Assembly: GCF_000577335.1 (NCBI RefSeq)
Contig: NZ_CBYL010000014.1
Span: 1 to 64,000 of the forward strand
Reading direction: 5' to 3'
DNA length: 64,000 nucleotides
Source of the DNA: Faecalispora jeddahensis
GTDB lineage: Bacteria > Bacillota > Clostridia > Oscillospirales > Acutalibacteraceae
Both the position numbers and the translations under genes were made by a program. Each line of letters starts with the position of its first letter. Positions within the stretch are counted from its first letter, which is position 1. A model generated the notes under the pieces. That model was not told the origin of the DNA. It saw nothing but the letters and a program-made list of their open reading frames with translations, and ran no database searches. Positions 34,302 through 43,644 of the stretch are shown piece after piece.

Positions 34302-36194
34302 TTGGAAGAAAAAAATCATAAGCCTTATATTCCGGCGGATAAGGTAGTACCTGAATTTACGGTTTATTCAGTAGCTTTAGGTATTTTGCTCGTTATTCTA
34401 TTCGGCGCCGCCAATGCGTATTTGGGGCTGCGCGTAGGTATGACGGTTTCTGCCGCGATCCCCGCATCTGTTATCTCTATGGGCATCATTCGCGTGATTC
34501 TGAAACGTGATTCTATTCTGGAAAACAACATGGTGCAAACCATCGGCTCTGCCGGCGAGGCAGTGGCGGCCGGTGCGATCTTCACCATGCCTGCGCTGTT
34601 TATGTGGGCGGAGGACGGACTTACGTCGATGCCTTCTCTTATTGAAATTTCTTTAATCGCCCTGTGCGGCGGTATTCTCGGTGTTGTATTTATGGTGCCG
34701 CTGCGTACGGCGCTGATCGTCAAGGAGCACGGCGTTCTGGTTTACCCGGAGGGACAGGCCTGCGCCGAGGTTCTGATGGCCGGTGACAAAGGCGGCAATA
34801 AGGCCTCTACCGTTTTTATCGGTCTGGGTGTTTCCGCCGTATATAAGTTCATTACGGATGGACTCAAGCTTTTCCCCAGTGAGATCGATTGGAAAATCCC
34901 CATGTATAAAGGTGCCGGATTTGGTGCAGATGTGCTTCCCGCGCTGGCTGGTGTTGGTTACATATGCGGAGCACGGGTATCCTCTTATCTTCTCGCGGGC
35001 GGCGCTACCGCATGGTTTGTCGTTATGCCGCTCATTGCTCTTTTCGGCAACGATCTTGTTATCTTCCCGGCAAGCGTTTCTGTTGCGGAGCTGTGGGAAA
35101 CCCAAGGAACATGGGGAATCTGGAGCAATTTTGTCCGCTACATCGGCGCTGGTGCCGTGGCGGCCGGCGGAATTATCACTCTGATCAAAACCCTGCCTTT
35201 GATTGTCCGCACGTTTCGGGACGCAATTGCCGGTTACGGACAGAGCACGAAGGGTACGCTGCGTACCGAACAGGATCTTTCCATGAAGTTCCTGCTGATC
35301 TGCACGGTAATCGTCGCTCTGGTCATGTGGCTCGTTCCGGCGATCCCGCTGAATTTCCTGGGAGCGCTGATTGTCATTATTTTTGGTTTCTTCTTTGCGA
35401 CCGTTTCTTCCCGGATGGTCGGACTGATCGGTTCGTCTAACAACCCTGTTTCGGGTATGTCGATCGCAACGCTGCTCATTGCTACCATGCTTTTGAAAGC
35501 GACGGGCAATAGCGGAATCGGCGGTATGATCGGCGCGATCACCATCGGCTCCATCATTTGTATCAGTGCGGCGATTGCCGGCGATACTTCTCAGGATTTG
35601 AAAACCGGTTTCCTCGTGGGCGCTACGCCAAGGCTGCAGCAGATTGGCCAGCTGATCGGAACCATTATTTCCGCACTTACCATCGGCGGCGTTCTGTACT
35701 TGCTCAACCAGGCCTGGGGATATGGTTCGTCAGAGCTCCCCGCACCGCAGGCCACGCTGATGAAGATGGTCGTGGAAGGCGTTATGGGCGGCAATCTGCC
35801 CTGGGCGCTTGTGTTTACCGGAGTAAGCATTGCGGTTATCATTGAAATTCTTGGCATTCCCGTGCTGCCCTTTGCGATTGGGCTGTATCTGCCGATTCAT
35901 CTCTCCGTGCCGATCATGGCTGGCGGTTTGATTCGTCTGTACCTGGAAAAGCGCAAGGCTTCGTCCGAAGAGGAAAGAGAAGACATGGTACAGTCCGGTG
36001 TGCTTTACAGCTCCGGTCTGATTGCGGGTGAAGGTCTCATCGGTGTTTTCCTCGCGATATTTGCCGCGCTCAGCGTCAATGTGGCACTGCCCGAGTCCCT
36101 GCACTTCGGCAATATTGCAGGACTGATTGCTTTTATTCTGCTGCTCATGACCATCCTGAAATTCACTGTTTGGAATAAAAGCCTGAAAAGATAA
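34302..36194 (+). CDS. OPT-family oligopeptide transporter
   Basis: 630 residues from a TTG at 34302, chosen because GGAGG lies eight bases upstream; the longer frame from 34218 has no ribosome site. About 15 hydrophobic helices. OPT motifs include GAANAYLGLRVGMTVSAAIP, VYPEGQACAEVLMAG and SIICISAAIAGDTSQDLKTG. The family imports di- to pentapeptides or metal chelates. The downstream PqqD-like and dipeptidase genes support peptide uptake. Confidence 0.9.
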   Translation: MEEKNHKPYIPADKVVPEFTVYSVALGILLVILFGAANAYLGLRVGMTVSAAIPASVISMGIIRVILKRDSILENNMVQTIGSAGEAVAAGAIFTMPALFMWAEDGLTSMPSLIEISLIALCGGILGVVFMVPLRTALIVKEHGVLVYPEGQACAEVLMAGDKGGNKASTVFIGLGVSAVYKFITDGLKLFPSEIDWKIPMYKGAGFGADVLPALAGVGYICGARVSSYLLAGGATAWFVVMPLIALFGNDLVIFPASVSVAELWETQGTWGIWSNFVRYIGAGAVAAGGIITLIKTLPLIVRTFRDAIAGYGQSTKGTLRTEQDLSMKFLLICTVIVALVMWLVPAIPLNFLGALIVIIFGFFFATVSSRMVGLIGSSNNPVSGMSIATLLIATMLLKATGNSGIGGMIGAITIGSIICISAAIAGDTSQDLKTGFLVGATPRLQQIGQLIGTIISALTIGGVLYLLNQAWGYGSSELPAPQATLMKMVVEGVMGGNLPWALVFTGVSIAVIIEILGIPVLPFAIGLYLPIHLSVPIMAGGLIRLYLEKRKASSEEEREDMVQSGVLYSSGLIAGEGLIGVFLAIFAALSVNVALPESLHFGNIAGLIAFILLLMTILKFTVWNKSLKR

Positions 36195-36272
36195 TCAAAA
36201 TGAAAACATGGCCGGGCTGTACACCATAAAAGGGTGTATGGCCCAGTTCAAATCGAACCGGGAGAAGCTTTG

Positions 36273-36614
36273 ATGGAAAAAAGAAAAAACTATCTGGATT
36301 TTGTGCCGGTTCTGAATGCTCAAAATTCATGGGATGAAAAGGACGGCATTGTCACAGTCCACATGGTGCATAAGGGCATTCACCACGTGATCGCCCAAAA
36401 GTTATTTCATTCGCCCCGCGTAAGTCATATCGCACTGGATACCTTCGGCAGTTTTGTGTGGAAGAAAATCGACGGCGTGCGGACTGTGGGCGATATAGCG
36501 GACGAAATGAAGGCGCATTTTGGCGATCAGGCGGAACCGGTTTATAACCGTCTGGTTCACTATATGAAGATTTTGCAAAACAACCGTTTCGTTCAGTTCC
36601 AAAAGAAAGGGTGA
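36273..36614 (+). CDS. PqqD-like small protein
   Basis: 113 residues from the ATG at 36273 with GGGAGAAG upstream. The C-terminal 80 residues have the PqqD fold pattern: FGSFVWKKIDGVRTVGDIAD, then a helix pair ending RLVHYMKILQNNRFVQF. PqqD domains bind leader peptides of ribosomally made peptides, yet no radical-SAM gene or precursor peptide is nearby. Located between a peptide transporter and a dipeptidase, this one may recognise peptides or act as a regulator. The family call is good; the role is open. Confidence 0.7.
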   Translation: MEKRKNYLDFVPVLNAQNSWDEKDGIVTVHMVHKGIHHVIAQKLFHSPRVSHIALDTFGSFVWKKIDGVRTVGDIADEMKAHFGDQAEPVYNRLVHYMKILQNNRFVQFQKKG

Positions 36615-36694
36615 AAACCTGACCGGCGGAACAAAGCCGGTATGATTTCTTATGGTAATTGAACAACGTACCCTTTGTGTAGAATCCAAGGATT

Positions 36695-36722
36695 TTGCAT
36701 GACGAGTGACGGATGTTATAAT
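36695..36722 (+). promoter_or_regulatory. Promoter of the dipeptidase gene
   Basis: TTGCAT (36695-36700), a 16-bp spacer and TATAAT (36717-36722), about 145 bases before the start at 36868. The dipeptidase gene can thus be transcribed apart from the transporter. Confidence 0.6.
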
Positions 36723-36867
36723 AACAGGAATGAGATGCGGGAACAATTGGTTCATCCTTCAGCGGCGAACATATCCCCGCTTCAAGTTTCAAGGTTCTCT
36801 CAGCCGCCGGCAGCTGGTTGCCGTAAACGGTGTGAGGTTCCTATTATACTGTAAAGGAGCTATCGTC

Positions 36868-38307
36868 ATGGGAGTATTAGAGCATCTGGAACCGAACAAT
36901 GTTTTTCATTTTTTTGAAGAGATTTCCGCGATCCCGCGCGGATCGACGAACACCAGGGCAATCAGCGACTGGTGTGTAAGCTTTGCGAAAGCACGGGGGC
37001 TGGAATATCATCAGGACAGCTTCAACAATGTGATCATCATAAAAGAAGCGACGCCGGGATATGAAAGTGCGGAGCCGATTATCCTGCAGGGGCATCTGGA
37101 CATGGTCTGCGAAAAAGAGCCGGACTGCACGAAGGACATGGAGAAAGAAGGCATTGATCTTGTGATCGATGGCGACCGGATCCGGGCCAAGGGCACCACG
37201 CTCGGCGGGGACAACGGTATCGCTGTCGCTATGGCGCTGGCGGTGCTCGACTCAAAGGAATTGTCGCATCCCCGTGTCGAGGCGATTCTCACTATCGATG
37301 AGGAAATCGGTATGCTGGGCGCCATCCAGCTGGATATGTCGCCGTTAAAGGGCAGAAAGCTCATCAACCTTGACTCCGAGGAGGAAGGGATTTTCACCGT
37401 GAGCTGCGCGGGCGGCAATATGACCCGGTGCCGTTTGCCCATTGTACGCGCACCGTATTCCGGCACTGTGCTGAACATCACGGTGGGCGGTCTGCTCGGC
37501 GGCCATTCCGGTGCGGATATCGACAAAGGGCGCGCCAACGCAAGTATGCTGCTGGGCCGCCTGCTGTATGCCGCAAAGAAAAAATCCGATTTCTGTTTGA
37601 TCTCTGTAGAGGGCGGCAAAAAGGACAACGCGATCCCGCAGCAGTCAGAAGCGCTGTTGGTCGCCGCCAATGCGGATCTGGTTCGTGTGATTGCAGCGGA
37701 CATGGAAACAGCTTTCAAATCGGAATACCAAAAGAATGATCCGGGCCTGTTTGTAGAAGTGAAAGATGCGGCGACAGAGCGTGTTCCTATGGATGAAACC
37801 GCGACCCGGAAGGTGCTCCATATGCTGACCTGTATGCCAAACGGCATTCAGGAAATGAGCGCCGACATTGAAGGGCTGGTTCAAACCTCGCTGAATCTTG
37901 GCATACTGGCAACCGAAGAAGAGGAGCTGCTTGCCTCCTTCTGCCTGCGCAGCAGTGTTGCGACACAAAAGCAGATGCTGGTTGACCGCCTGGCTTGCGA
38001 AATGGAGCTGCTGGGAGGAAGCATTCAGATTTTCGGGGATTATCCGGCATGGGAATATAAGCACGAATCGGCGCTGCGCGACCTGATGGTTCGGATTTTT
38101 CAAAAGCAGTATGGCCATGATCCGGAAATTTCTGCGATCCACGCAGGACTTGAGTGCGGTATGTTTATGGGGAAGCTGCCCGATCTGGACTGCATATCGA
38201 TTGGCCCGGATATGTCGGAGGTTCACACCTATCGCGAAAGCATGAGCATTTCGTCCGTTAGCCGCGTGTGGGACTATCTGATTGAAGTTCTTCAGTGCCT
38301 GAAGTAA
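36868..38307 (+). CDS. pepD: Aminoacyl-histidine dipeptidase (PepD, M20 family)
   Basis: 479 residues from the ATG at 36868 with AAAGGAG eight bases upstream. Metal-binding and catalytic motifs of M20 peptidases: LQGHLDMVCEK, LGGDNGIAVAMA, the general base in IDEEIGMLGA, and the lid motif GGLLGGHSGADIDKGRAN. The C-terminal HAGLECGMF and PDLDCISIGPDMSEVHTYRE complete the metal site. It hydrolyses dipeptides in the cytoplasm, fitting the OPT transporter upstream. Confidence 0.92.
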   Translation: MGVLEHLEPNNVFHFFEEISAIPRGSTNTRAISDWCVSFAKARGLEYHQDSFNNVIIIKEATPGYESAEPIILQGHLDMVCEKEPDCTKDMEKEGIDLVIDGDRIRAKGTTLGGDNGIAVAMALAVLDSKELSHPRVEAILTIDEEIGMLGAIQLDMSPLKGRKLINLDSEEEGIFTVSCAGGNMTRCRLPIVRAPYSGTVLNITVGGLLGGHSGADIDKGRANASMLLGRLLYAAKKKSDFCLISVEGGKKDNAIPQQSEALLVAANADLVRVIAADMETAFKSEYQKNDPGLFVEVKDAATERVPMDETATRKVLHMLTCMPNGIQEMSADIEGLVQTSLNLGILATEEEELLASFCLRSSVATQKQMLVDRLACEMELLGGSIQIFGDYPAWEYKHESALRDLMVRIFQKQYGHDPEISAIHAGLECGMFMGKLPDLDCISIGPDMSEVHTYRESMSISSVSRVWDYLIEVLQCLK

Positions 38308-38436
38308 GGCGGATCGAGAAAGCTCCATGGTGAAAACTGTGGGCTTTCGCCGAAAACATGGGTGCAATCCCGAATGAGAATCTGTTTTATTTAGACTCTC
38401 TGCCAATCATTAAAGTAACTTCAAAGGGAAACGAAA

Positions 38437-38574
38437 GTGTTGAAAATTACGGTGACTGTGGGCGCTGCGCTTAAGGACTTTAACTTTGCTGCTGGCCTTT
38501 TCAGTAAAGACACTCATCTAAAGGCAATCGAAGGAGCTGAAAATGCCGAAAGACCATCGTACAATCGTATCTGA
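38437..38574 (+). CDS. Possible 45-residue protein
   Basis: A short frame from a GTG at 38437 with AAAGGGAAACG at good spacing to a TGA that abuts the terminator at 38575. The product begins MLKITVTVGAALKDFNFAAG and ends AENAERPSYNRI. The ribosome site and terminator frame it like a gene, but the length allows chance, and it could be a remnant. No family recognised. Confidence 0.35.
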   Translation: MLKITVTVGAALKDFNFAAGLFSKDTHLKAIEGAENAERPSYNRI

Positions 38575-38621
38575 AAAAACTGGATCACTGCCGGCGAAAA
38601 GTCGGCAGTGATCCAGTTTTT
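38575..38621. terminator. 19-bp stem terminator
   Basis: AAAAACTGGATCACTGCCG and its exact complement with a nine-base loop, A-rich on one side and T-rich on the other, so it can work in both directions. It lies between the dipeptidase side and the convergent IlvD-type gene. Confidence 0.85.
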
Positions 38622-38748
38622 CATTCGCTTGCTTTACTATCTAAATTGAAAGCGCGGGGTAGGTTTCTAAAATCACCTTGGCGGTGTTGGCACCCTCAGT
38701 GCCTTTTGTCCCAAAGAATTCCTGACCAGGATAATATCTTTGGCAGCC

Positions 38749-40428
38749 TTACTTGAGCACAGCGCCTTCCCAAACGCTGCCGACATACTTTTGATACCGC
38801 TTCAGATAATCGCTGTCAGTCTTTGTCAGGGTCGGGCTCCAACTCTTTCTCCGTTCTTCCATCACTTCCTCCGGAACTAACAGCTCCAGCTTACGGTTTG
38901 GAATATCAATCGAAATCAAATCTCCGTCCCGTACCAGGCCGATCGGGCCCCCGACAGCGGCTTCCGGGGAGATATGCCCAATACACGGCCCATGCGTTGC
39001 GCCGGAAAAACGGCCGTCTGTAACCAATGCTGTCGTATCACCCAGCCCCAGGCCCATCAGCTGAGTCGTAGCCAGAAGCATTTCGCGCATACCCGGGCCG
39101 CCCTTGGGCCCTTCATTTCGAATCACGATGACATCGCCATGATGAATTGCACCCTTCTGGATCGCCTCGATTGCCTTTTCTTCACTTTCGAATACACGAG
39201 CCGGGCCGGTATGGCATTTCATTTCTTCATTATGGATACCGTTTTGCTTCACAACGGCACCTTCCGGAGCCAGGGAGCCCTTGAGAATCGCGATACTGCC
39301 CTCCGCGTGGAATGGTTGATCCAAAGTAGTCAGAACGTTTAAATCACGGGTTTTATGGCCGGGCAGGATATCCCTCCATGCCTGCCCGGTTACCGCAGTG
39401 ACGTTCACGTCAAGCAAGCTCTGAATCTCACCCATGACGGCAAGAACACCGCCGGCGTTTTCCAGATCCTGCAAGGAGTATTTACCGGATGGGCGCACAT
39501 TGACGATTTGGGGCGTCGCCCTGCTGCAGGCTTCAAAGTCATCCGGCCCAATGCTGATGTTGAATGCACTTGCGATTGCCGGAATATGAATCGTTGTATT
39601 TGTAGAGCCGCCGAGTGCCATGCTCACCTTAATCATATTGATGAAGTTTTCGCGCTTTATGTAATCTCTGGGGCAGATATTCTCTTTTACCATCTGCATC
39701 AGGCGTATGCCGCTTTTCCTTGCGATACGCAGCCTGTCTGCATGGATGGCCAAAACGGTGCCGCTGCCGGGCAGAGACAGTCCCAAAGGCTCCATTAGAC
39801 ATGACATGGTATTGGCTGTTCCCATCATTGGGCAGCTTCCGGGGCCTGTGCACACCGACATTTCCATTTCTTTGTATTCATCCTCGGTGATTTCACCGCG
39901 GAATAAGCGGCCGGCAGCTTCACGCACACGAAATGCGCCTTCCATCGGTTCCCCGCGGTAATTACCGGTGACCATTGGCCCTGATGTGACGATTACACTG
40001 GGAATATTGATTCTTCCAGCCGCTATTGCCATTGCAGGAACGATTTTGTCGCATCCGGCCAGCAGCACCAGACCGTCCAGCCGTTGAGCCTGAGCCATTA
40101 CCTCAACAGAATCTGCGATGATGCCACGACTGGGTAAGACATAATGCATACCATCGTGCCCCTGTGTACAGCCGTCGCATATGCTGATCGTATTAAATTC
40201 AAATGGACGGCCACCTTCAGCGATGATCCCTTCTTTCACAGCAGCACTAAGTTCGCGCAGATGCTTGTGGCCGGGATGCATTTCATTCCAGGAATTCACG
40301 ATCCCGATAAAGGGCTTTTTTAATTCGTCTTCGTCTATGCCCAAGGCATATAAGAGCGTACGGTTGCCGGCGTTGTTTAATCCGCCGACCATCTCGTTGC
40401 TGCGATACGGCTTCTCCAGCATTGCCAT
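38749..40428 (-). CDS. IlvD/Edd-family dehydratase
   Basis: 559 residues, full length. Iron-sulfur cysteines lie in [23 protein letters not shown] and [14 protein letters not shown]. Further motifs are [14 protein letters not shown] and [30 protein letters not shown] before the ATG. The family includes dihydroxy-acid dehydratase (branched-chain amino acids) and aldonate dehydratases. Here no other ilv gene is near, while a UxaA-type dehydratase and a 2-hydroxyacid dehydrogenase are, so a sugar-acid dehydratase role is at least as likely as IlvD proper. Confidence 0.85.
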   Translation of the reverse strand: MAMLEKPYRSNEMVGGLNNAGNRTLLYALGIDEDELKKPFIGIVNSWNEMHPGHKHLRELSAAVKEGIIAEGGRPFEFNTISICDGCTQGHDGMHYVLPSRGIIADSVEVMAQAQRLDGLVLLAGCDKIVPAMAIAAGRINIPSVIVTSGPMVTGNYRGEPMEGAFRVREAAGRLFRGEITEDEYKEMEMSVCTGPGSCPMMGTANTMSCLMEPLGLSLPGSGTVLAIHADRLRIARKSGIRLMQMVKENICPRDYIKRENFINMIKVSMALGGSTNTTIHIPAIASAFNISIGPDDFEACSRATPQIVNVRPSGKYSLQDLENAGGVLAVMGEIQSLLDVNVTAVTGQAWRDILPGHKTRDLNVLTTLDQPFHAEGSIAILKGSLAPEGAVVKQNGIHNEEMKCHTGPARVFESEEKAIEAIQKGAIHHGDVIVIRNEGPKGGPGMREMLLATTQLMGLGLGDTTALVTDGRFSGATHGPCIGHISPEAAVGGPIGLVRDGDLISIDIPNRKLELLVPEEVMEERRKSWSPTLTKTDSDYLKRYQKYVGSVWEGAVLK

Positions 40429-40622
40429 GTTACCTACTCCTTTTTAATTGCTGACTAAATGCAATTTGGTGTGCAGGATGATTTGTTTTCAAGAAAAGAT
40501 GTTTATTTGATATTTTAAAAATCAATAAACACAATCTCGTCTTGTATGAGAAAATCTCTGACACACCTGCATCTCTGAAATTTGAGCTCTGGTTAAAAAC
40601 GAGCACTTGTGTACAAACAGGA

Positions 40623-42155
40623 TCAGCTCGTAATCCCCAACCACCAGACCACAAATTCATCGTTGCCCATGCCGAACAGCTCGCTCTTGGTCGGTTTGCC
40701 GGAGGCTACCTCTATGATGGCCTCAAAAATATCCTCACCCATCTCCTCGAGCGTTTTCTCTCCGTCGATGACGACACCGGCGTTCATATCCATATCATCC
40801 TCTTGCCGTTGAAAAAGAGGAGTATTGGAAGAAATTTTCAAAGTGGGGAAGTGCTGTGCTCCAAAGCAGGAGCCACGCCCGGTGGTAAAAACACATAAAT
40901 TGCATCCGCCTGCAAATAGGGCGGCGGCAGCCATTGGATCATAGGCCGGGGCGTTCATGATGACAAACCCCTGCTCTGTAATCTTTTCACCGTAGTCAAA
41001 AACACCGTTAAGAGGGGTGCTTCCGCCTTTTTTAGCGCCGCCCAGCGCCTTTTCCAGGATATTAGTAAGACCTCCGGCGTTATTACCCGGAGTTACCTTA
41101 CCGTTGATTTGAGCATCGCGTCCCTTGCAGTAATCCAGCCACCAATTCATCAAATCGATTAGCTTTTGTGCCACTTCGGGGGATTTGGCCCGGCGGACAA
41201 AGGCTCCCTCTATTCCAAATAACTCTGTGATTTCTGTCAGAACGGCAGTGCCTCCCTGTTCGATCAGCAGATCCATCGCCTTTCCCAAAGCCGGATTGGC
41301 GGAAGAGCCGGAGAATGAATCGGAGCCTCCGCACTCCATCCCGATTTTTAAGTGGCTGATCGGAACCGGCTGGCGTTGACACTGGTTGGCAATAGGGAGC
41401 ATGGCTTCCACCATGGCAATGCCTTGCTCCATTGCTTTTCTGGAGCCTCCAACTTCCTGAATGACCAGGCGGCCCAGCAAAGGGCCGGGGGTCAGTTCAG
41501 CTTCCTCAAAAAATGCATCGATGTTATTGGATTCACAGCCCAATGCACATACGACTGCGCCCGCTATATTCGGATTTTTGATGTGACCCCCCAATATCCG
41601 CCGAAGATAAGACATGGGTGTGCCCGTCTTTTCCAATCCGCAGCCGGAACTGGTGATAAGCGGAACAATGGCGTCTACATTCGGGTAATCCTTCAGCCTT
41701 TCAGGAGTAAAGTAATTTGCGATTTTTCGTGCCACAGTAGCAGCACAGTTGCTGCACACGGCAACAGCGATGCAGTTGCGCGTGCCAACCTGCCCGTCCG
41801 GGCGCACATATCCCTGAAAGGTACGGCACTGCTCAGGGGGCAATAGATTCACCGGATGGTAGTCCCGGCAAAACTCGTACTGTTTTGATACGGAATCAAA
41901 GTAAATCGTTTCGTTGTGCATGTGGGTTCCGGCCTCTACATCCCGGGTAGCATAGCCGATCACCGTATTGTATTTTAAAATGGGTTCATTCTGGCGTATC
42001 GTGCGGGATGCGATTTTGTGCCCAATTGGAATATCGCTCTGGACGGTAAAATCTTCGTCAGGTATATAGGTGCCTGCTGCAACAGGCTCCCGTGCCACCA
42101 CAATGTTATCTGCGCTGTCTAAACGAATTACGGGGGATTTTTTCTCTGTAGTCAT
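40623..42155 (-). CDS. UxaA-family altronate/galactarate-type dehydratase
   Basis: 510 residues with an N-terminal SAF domain (residues 1-100) and the large catalytic domain. Motifs: VRPDGQVGTRNCIAVAVCSN, PLITSSGCGLEKTG, GMECGGSDSFSG and VFTTGRGSCFG. Both domains in one chain is the altronate dehydratase arrangement. It removes water from altronate or a related aldonate to give a 2-keto-3-deoxy acid. The paired IlvD-type dehydratase 190 bases downstream may act on a different stereoisomer. Confidence 0.88.
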   Translation of the reverse strand: MTTEKKSPVIRLDSADNIVVAREPVAAGTYIPDEDFTVQSDIPIGHKIASRTIRQNEPILKYNTVIGYATRDVEAGTHMHNETIYFDSVSKQYEFCRDYHPVNLLPPEQCRTFQGYVRPDGQVGTRNCIAVAVCSNCAATVARKIANYFTPERLKDYPNVDAIVPLITSSGCGLEKTGTPMSYLRRILGGHIKNPNIAGAVVCALGCESNNIDAFFEEAELTPGPLLGRLVIQEVGGSRKAMEQGIAMVEAMLPIANQCQRQPVPISHLKIGMECGGSDSFSGSSANPALGKAMDLLIEQGGTAVLTEITELFGIEGAFVRRAKSPEVAQKLIDLMNWWLDYCKGRDAQINGKVTPGNNAGGLTNILEKALGGAKKGGSTPLNGVFDYGEKITEQGFVIMNAPAYDPMAAAALFAGGCNLCVFTTGRGSCFGAQHFPTLKISSNTPLFQRQEDDMDMNAGVVIDGEKTLEEMGEDIFEAIIEVASGKPTKSELFGMGNDEFVVWWLGITS

Positions 42156-42218
42156 TCCATTCTCCCTTCGCGCGGCTTTATGTAATGAATTGCTTCTTCA
42201 TGCGCGTCTTCTTTTATT

Positions 42219-42253
42219 GAAAAAGGCAAAGGAAATGCTGAATACCCTTTGCC
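42219..42253 (-). terminator. Stem-loop between the dehydrogenase and UxaA-type genes
   Basis: On the minus strand GGCAAAGG and CCTTTGCC pair with a 13-base loop, followed by TTTTTCAATAAAAG. It may partly terminate transcription from the 42298-43290 gene. Confidence 0.6.
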
Positions 42254-42297
42254 TCTCTCGCTTTGCAGTAAGCACTATTTAGAGTGAATATATTGAA

Positions 42298-43290
42298 TCA
42301 CTGCTCTGAGGCCCATTCTTTCCCTTGCCAAACAGGGTGATCATAAACCGACGGATCCGCTACGTACTTCCACTTTTCACCGCGGCAAACGGCTAAACAG
42401 CCTTTGACACACATTTGTGCCATTCTGATAACCGATTCCCGGCTCAGTGCGGCAGCATGCGGGCTGAGAATCAAGTTCGGAGCTTGGAACAAAGGGTTGT
42501 CAGGCGTGGGGGGTTCGGTGGTAAAAACGTCGATGCCCGCTCCGGCTATTGTGCCGGATTTTAGTGCCTCTACTAAATCTTCCTCATTGATAATTCCGCC
42601 CCGGCCACAATTGATAATGAGAGAGGTTTTCTTCATTGATGCAAGCTGTTCCTTGGCAATCAAATTACGGGTCTGCTCTGTGAGCGGAATATGAATCGTG
42701 ACCAAATCGCTTGCTTTCAGCAGCTCTTCATAGTCGGAAAAATACAGTACACCCAGTGATTCGATTTTTTCCCGAGATAAAAACGGATCATACCCGGCAA
42801 CCTTCATGCCGCATCCTTGGCACAGCTTTGCCATTTCACGTCCAATAGCCCCTAAGCCCAGGATACCGACTGTTTTTCCCTCCAGTTCAAAAGATTTTTG
42901 TGCATCGCGGATTTCCCAATTTCCGGCGCACATCTCCCGATGCGCATCCATCAGGTTTTTAGACAGCGAAAACATCATGGCAATGGCATGCTCGGCTACG
43001 CTGCGGTTATTGGCGCCCGGGGTAATGATGACGGGGATACCGTGAGCCGTAGCTGTCTTTACATCCACATTATCGTATCCGACCCCTGTGCGCCCAATTA
43101 CCTTTAATTGCGGGCTGTTTTCAATGACGTGGCGGTCACACTTGCCGACGCGGACAAGTAATGCGTCCGCATTCTGCATCTGATCCAGATATTCATTTGG
43201 GTCAGGATGATTTGCGGTATAAACCTCCGCCTTTCCGACCAACAGCTCCATTCCCTCAGGGGAAACTGCTTTTGTCATAACAAATTTCAT
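42298..43290 (-). CDS. D-isomer-specific 2-hydroxyacid dehydrogenase
   Basis: 330 residues from the ATG at 43290. The NAD fold carries GILGLGAIGREMA. The catalytic triad residues are in INCGRGGIINEEDLVEAL (Arg), GIDVFTTEPP (Glu) and ILSPHAAALSRES (His). It resembles SerA-like and hydroxypyruvate/glyoxylate reductases without the C-terminal ACT domain. Next to two sugar-acid dehydratases it probably reduces or oxidises a 2-keto or 2-hydroxy acid of that pathway. Confidence 0.87.
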   Translation of the reverse strand: MKFVMTKAVSPEGMELLVGKAEVYTANHPDPNEYLDQMQNADALLVRVGKCDRHVIENSPQLKVIGRTGVGYDNVDVKTATAHGIPVIITPGANNRSVAEHAIAMMFSLSKNLMDAHREMCAGNWEIRDAQKSFELEGKTVGILGLGAIGREMAKLCQGCGMKVAGYDPFLSREKIESLGVLYFSDYEELLKASDLVTIHIPLTEQTRNLIAKEQLASMKKTSLIINCGRGGIINEEDLVEALKSGTIAGAGIDVFTTEPPTPDNPLFQAPNLILSPHAAALSRESVIRMAQMCVKGCLAVCRGEKWKYVADPSVYDHPVWQGKEWASEQ

Positions 43291-43412
43291 CTCACCTTCA
43301 TCCGCCTTTCCTAAAATGAATTGAACCATGCGATCCAGCTGCTTTTAATACTTGAGTTTTCTACCAGTGGAGTATGCAGTAAAGAGCAGTACCGGAACGG
43401 AATCCGTAAAAA

Positions 43413-43450
43413 TGTATAGCAATGCAGTGTGGAGTAAGCATTGCTATACA
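43413..43450 (-). terminator. Terminator downstream of the YkvI-like gene
   Basis: TGTATAGCAATGC and its exact complement (13 bp, 12-base loop), followed on the minus strand by TTTTTACGG. It separates the YkvI-like gene from the sugar-acid genes. Confidence 0.7.
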
Positions 43451-43518
43451 CCTTTCTTTATACGTAGAGCGCTGGCCAGCATGATAATCACTCAGGTTCA
43501 TACTAACACAGAAGCCGG

Positions 43519-43546
43519 TTCCCCTCCAAATGTGTTTGGAGGGGAA
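43519..43546. terminator. 12-bp stem-loop after the YkvI-like gene
   Basis: TTCCCCTCCAAA-TGTG-TTTGGAGGGGAA, a perfect stem about 100 bases past the stop of the leftward gene. It has no strong T-run on the minus strand and may support the terminator at 43413. Confidence 0.5.
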
Positions 43547-43644
43547 TTTGCAATGATTCCTTTATTTCCCTGATATTTCTGAGTCGTTGCCAAGACCGGA
43601 AATGACACCGGTCGAAGCCGGACCGTGTTCGTGAAAATGGCTGA

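Larger units (their letters stand above)
43291..43644. other. Intergenic stretch with two stem-loops
   Basis: No gene. It contains the hairpins at 43413-43450 and 43519-43546 between the YkvI-like gene and the sugar-acid cluster. Confidence 0.5.
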
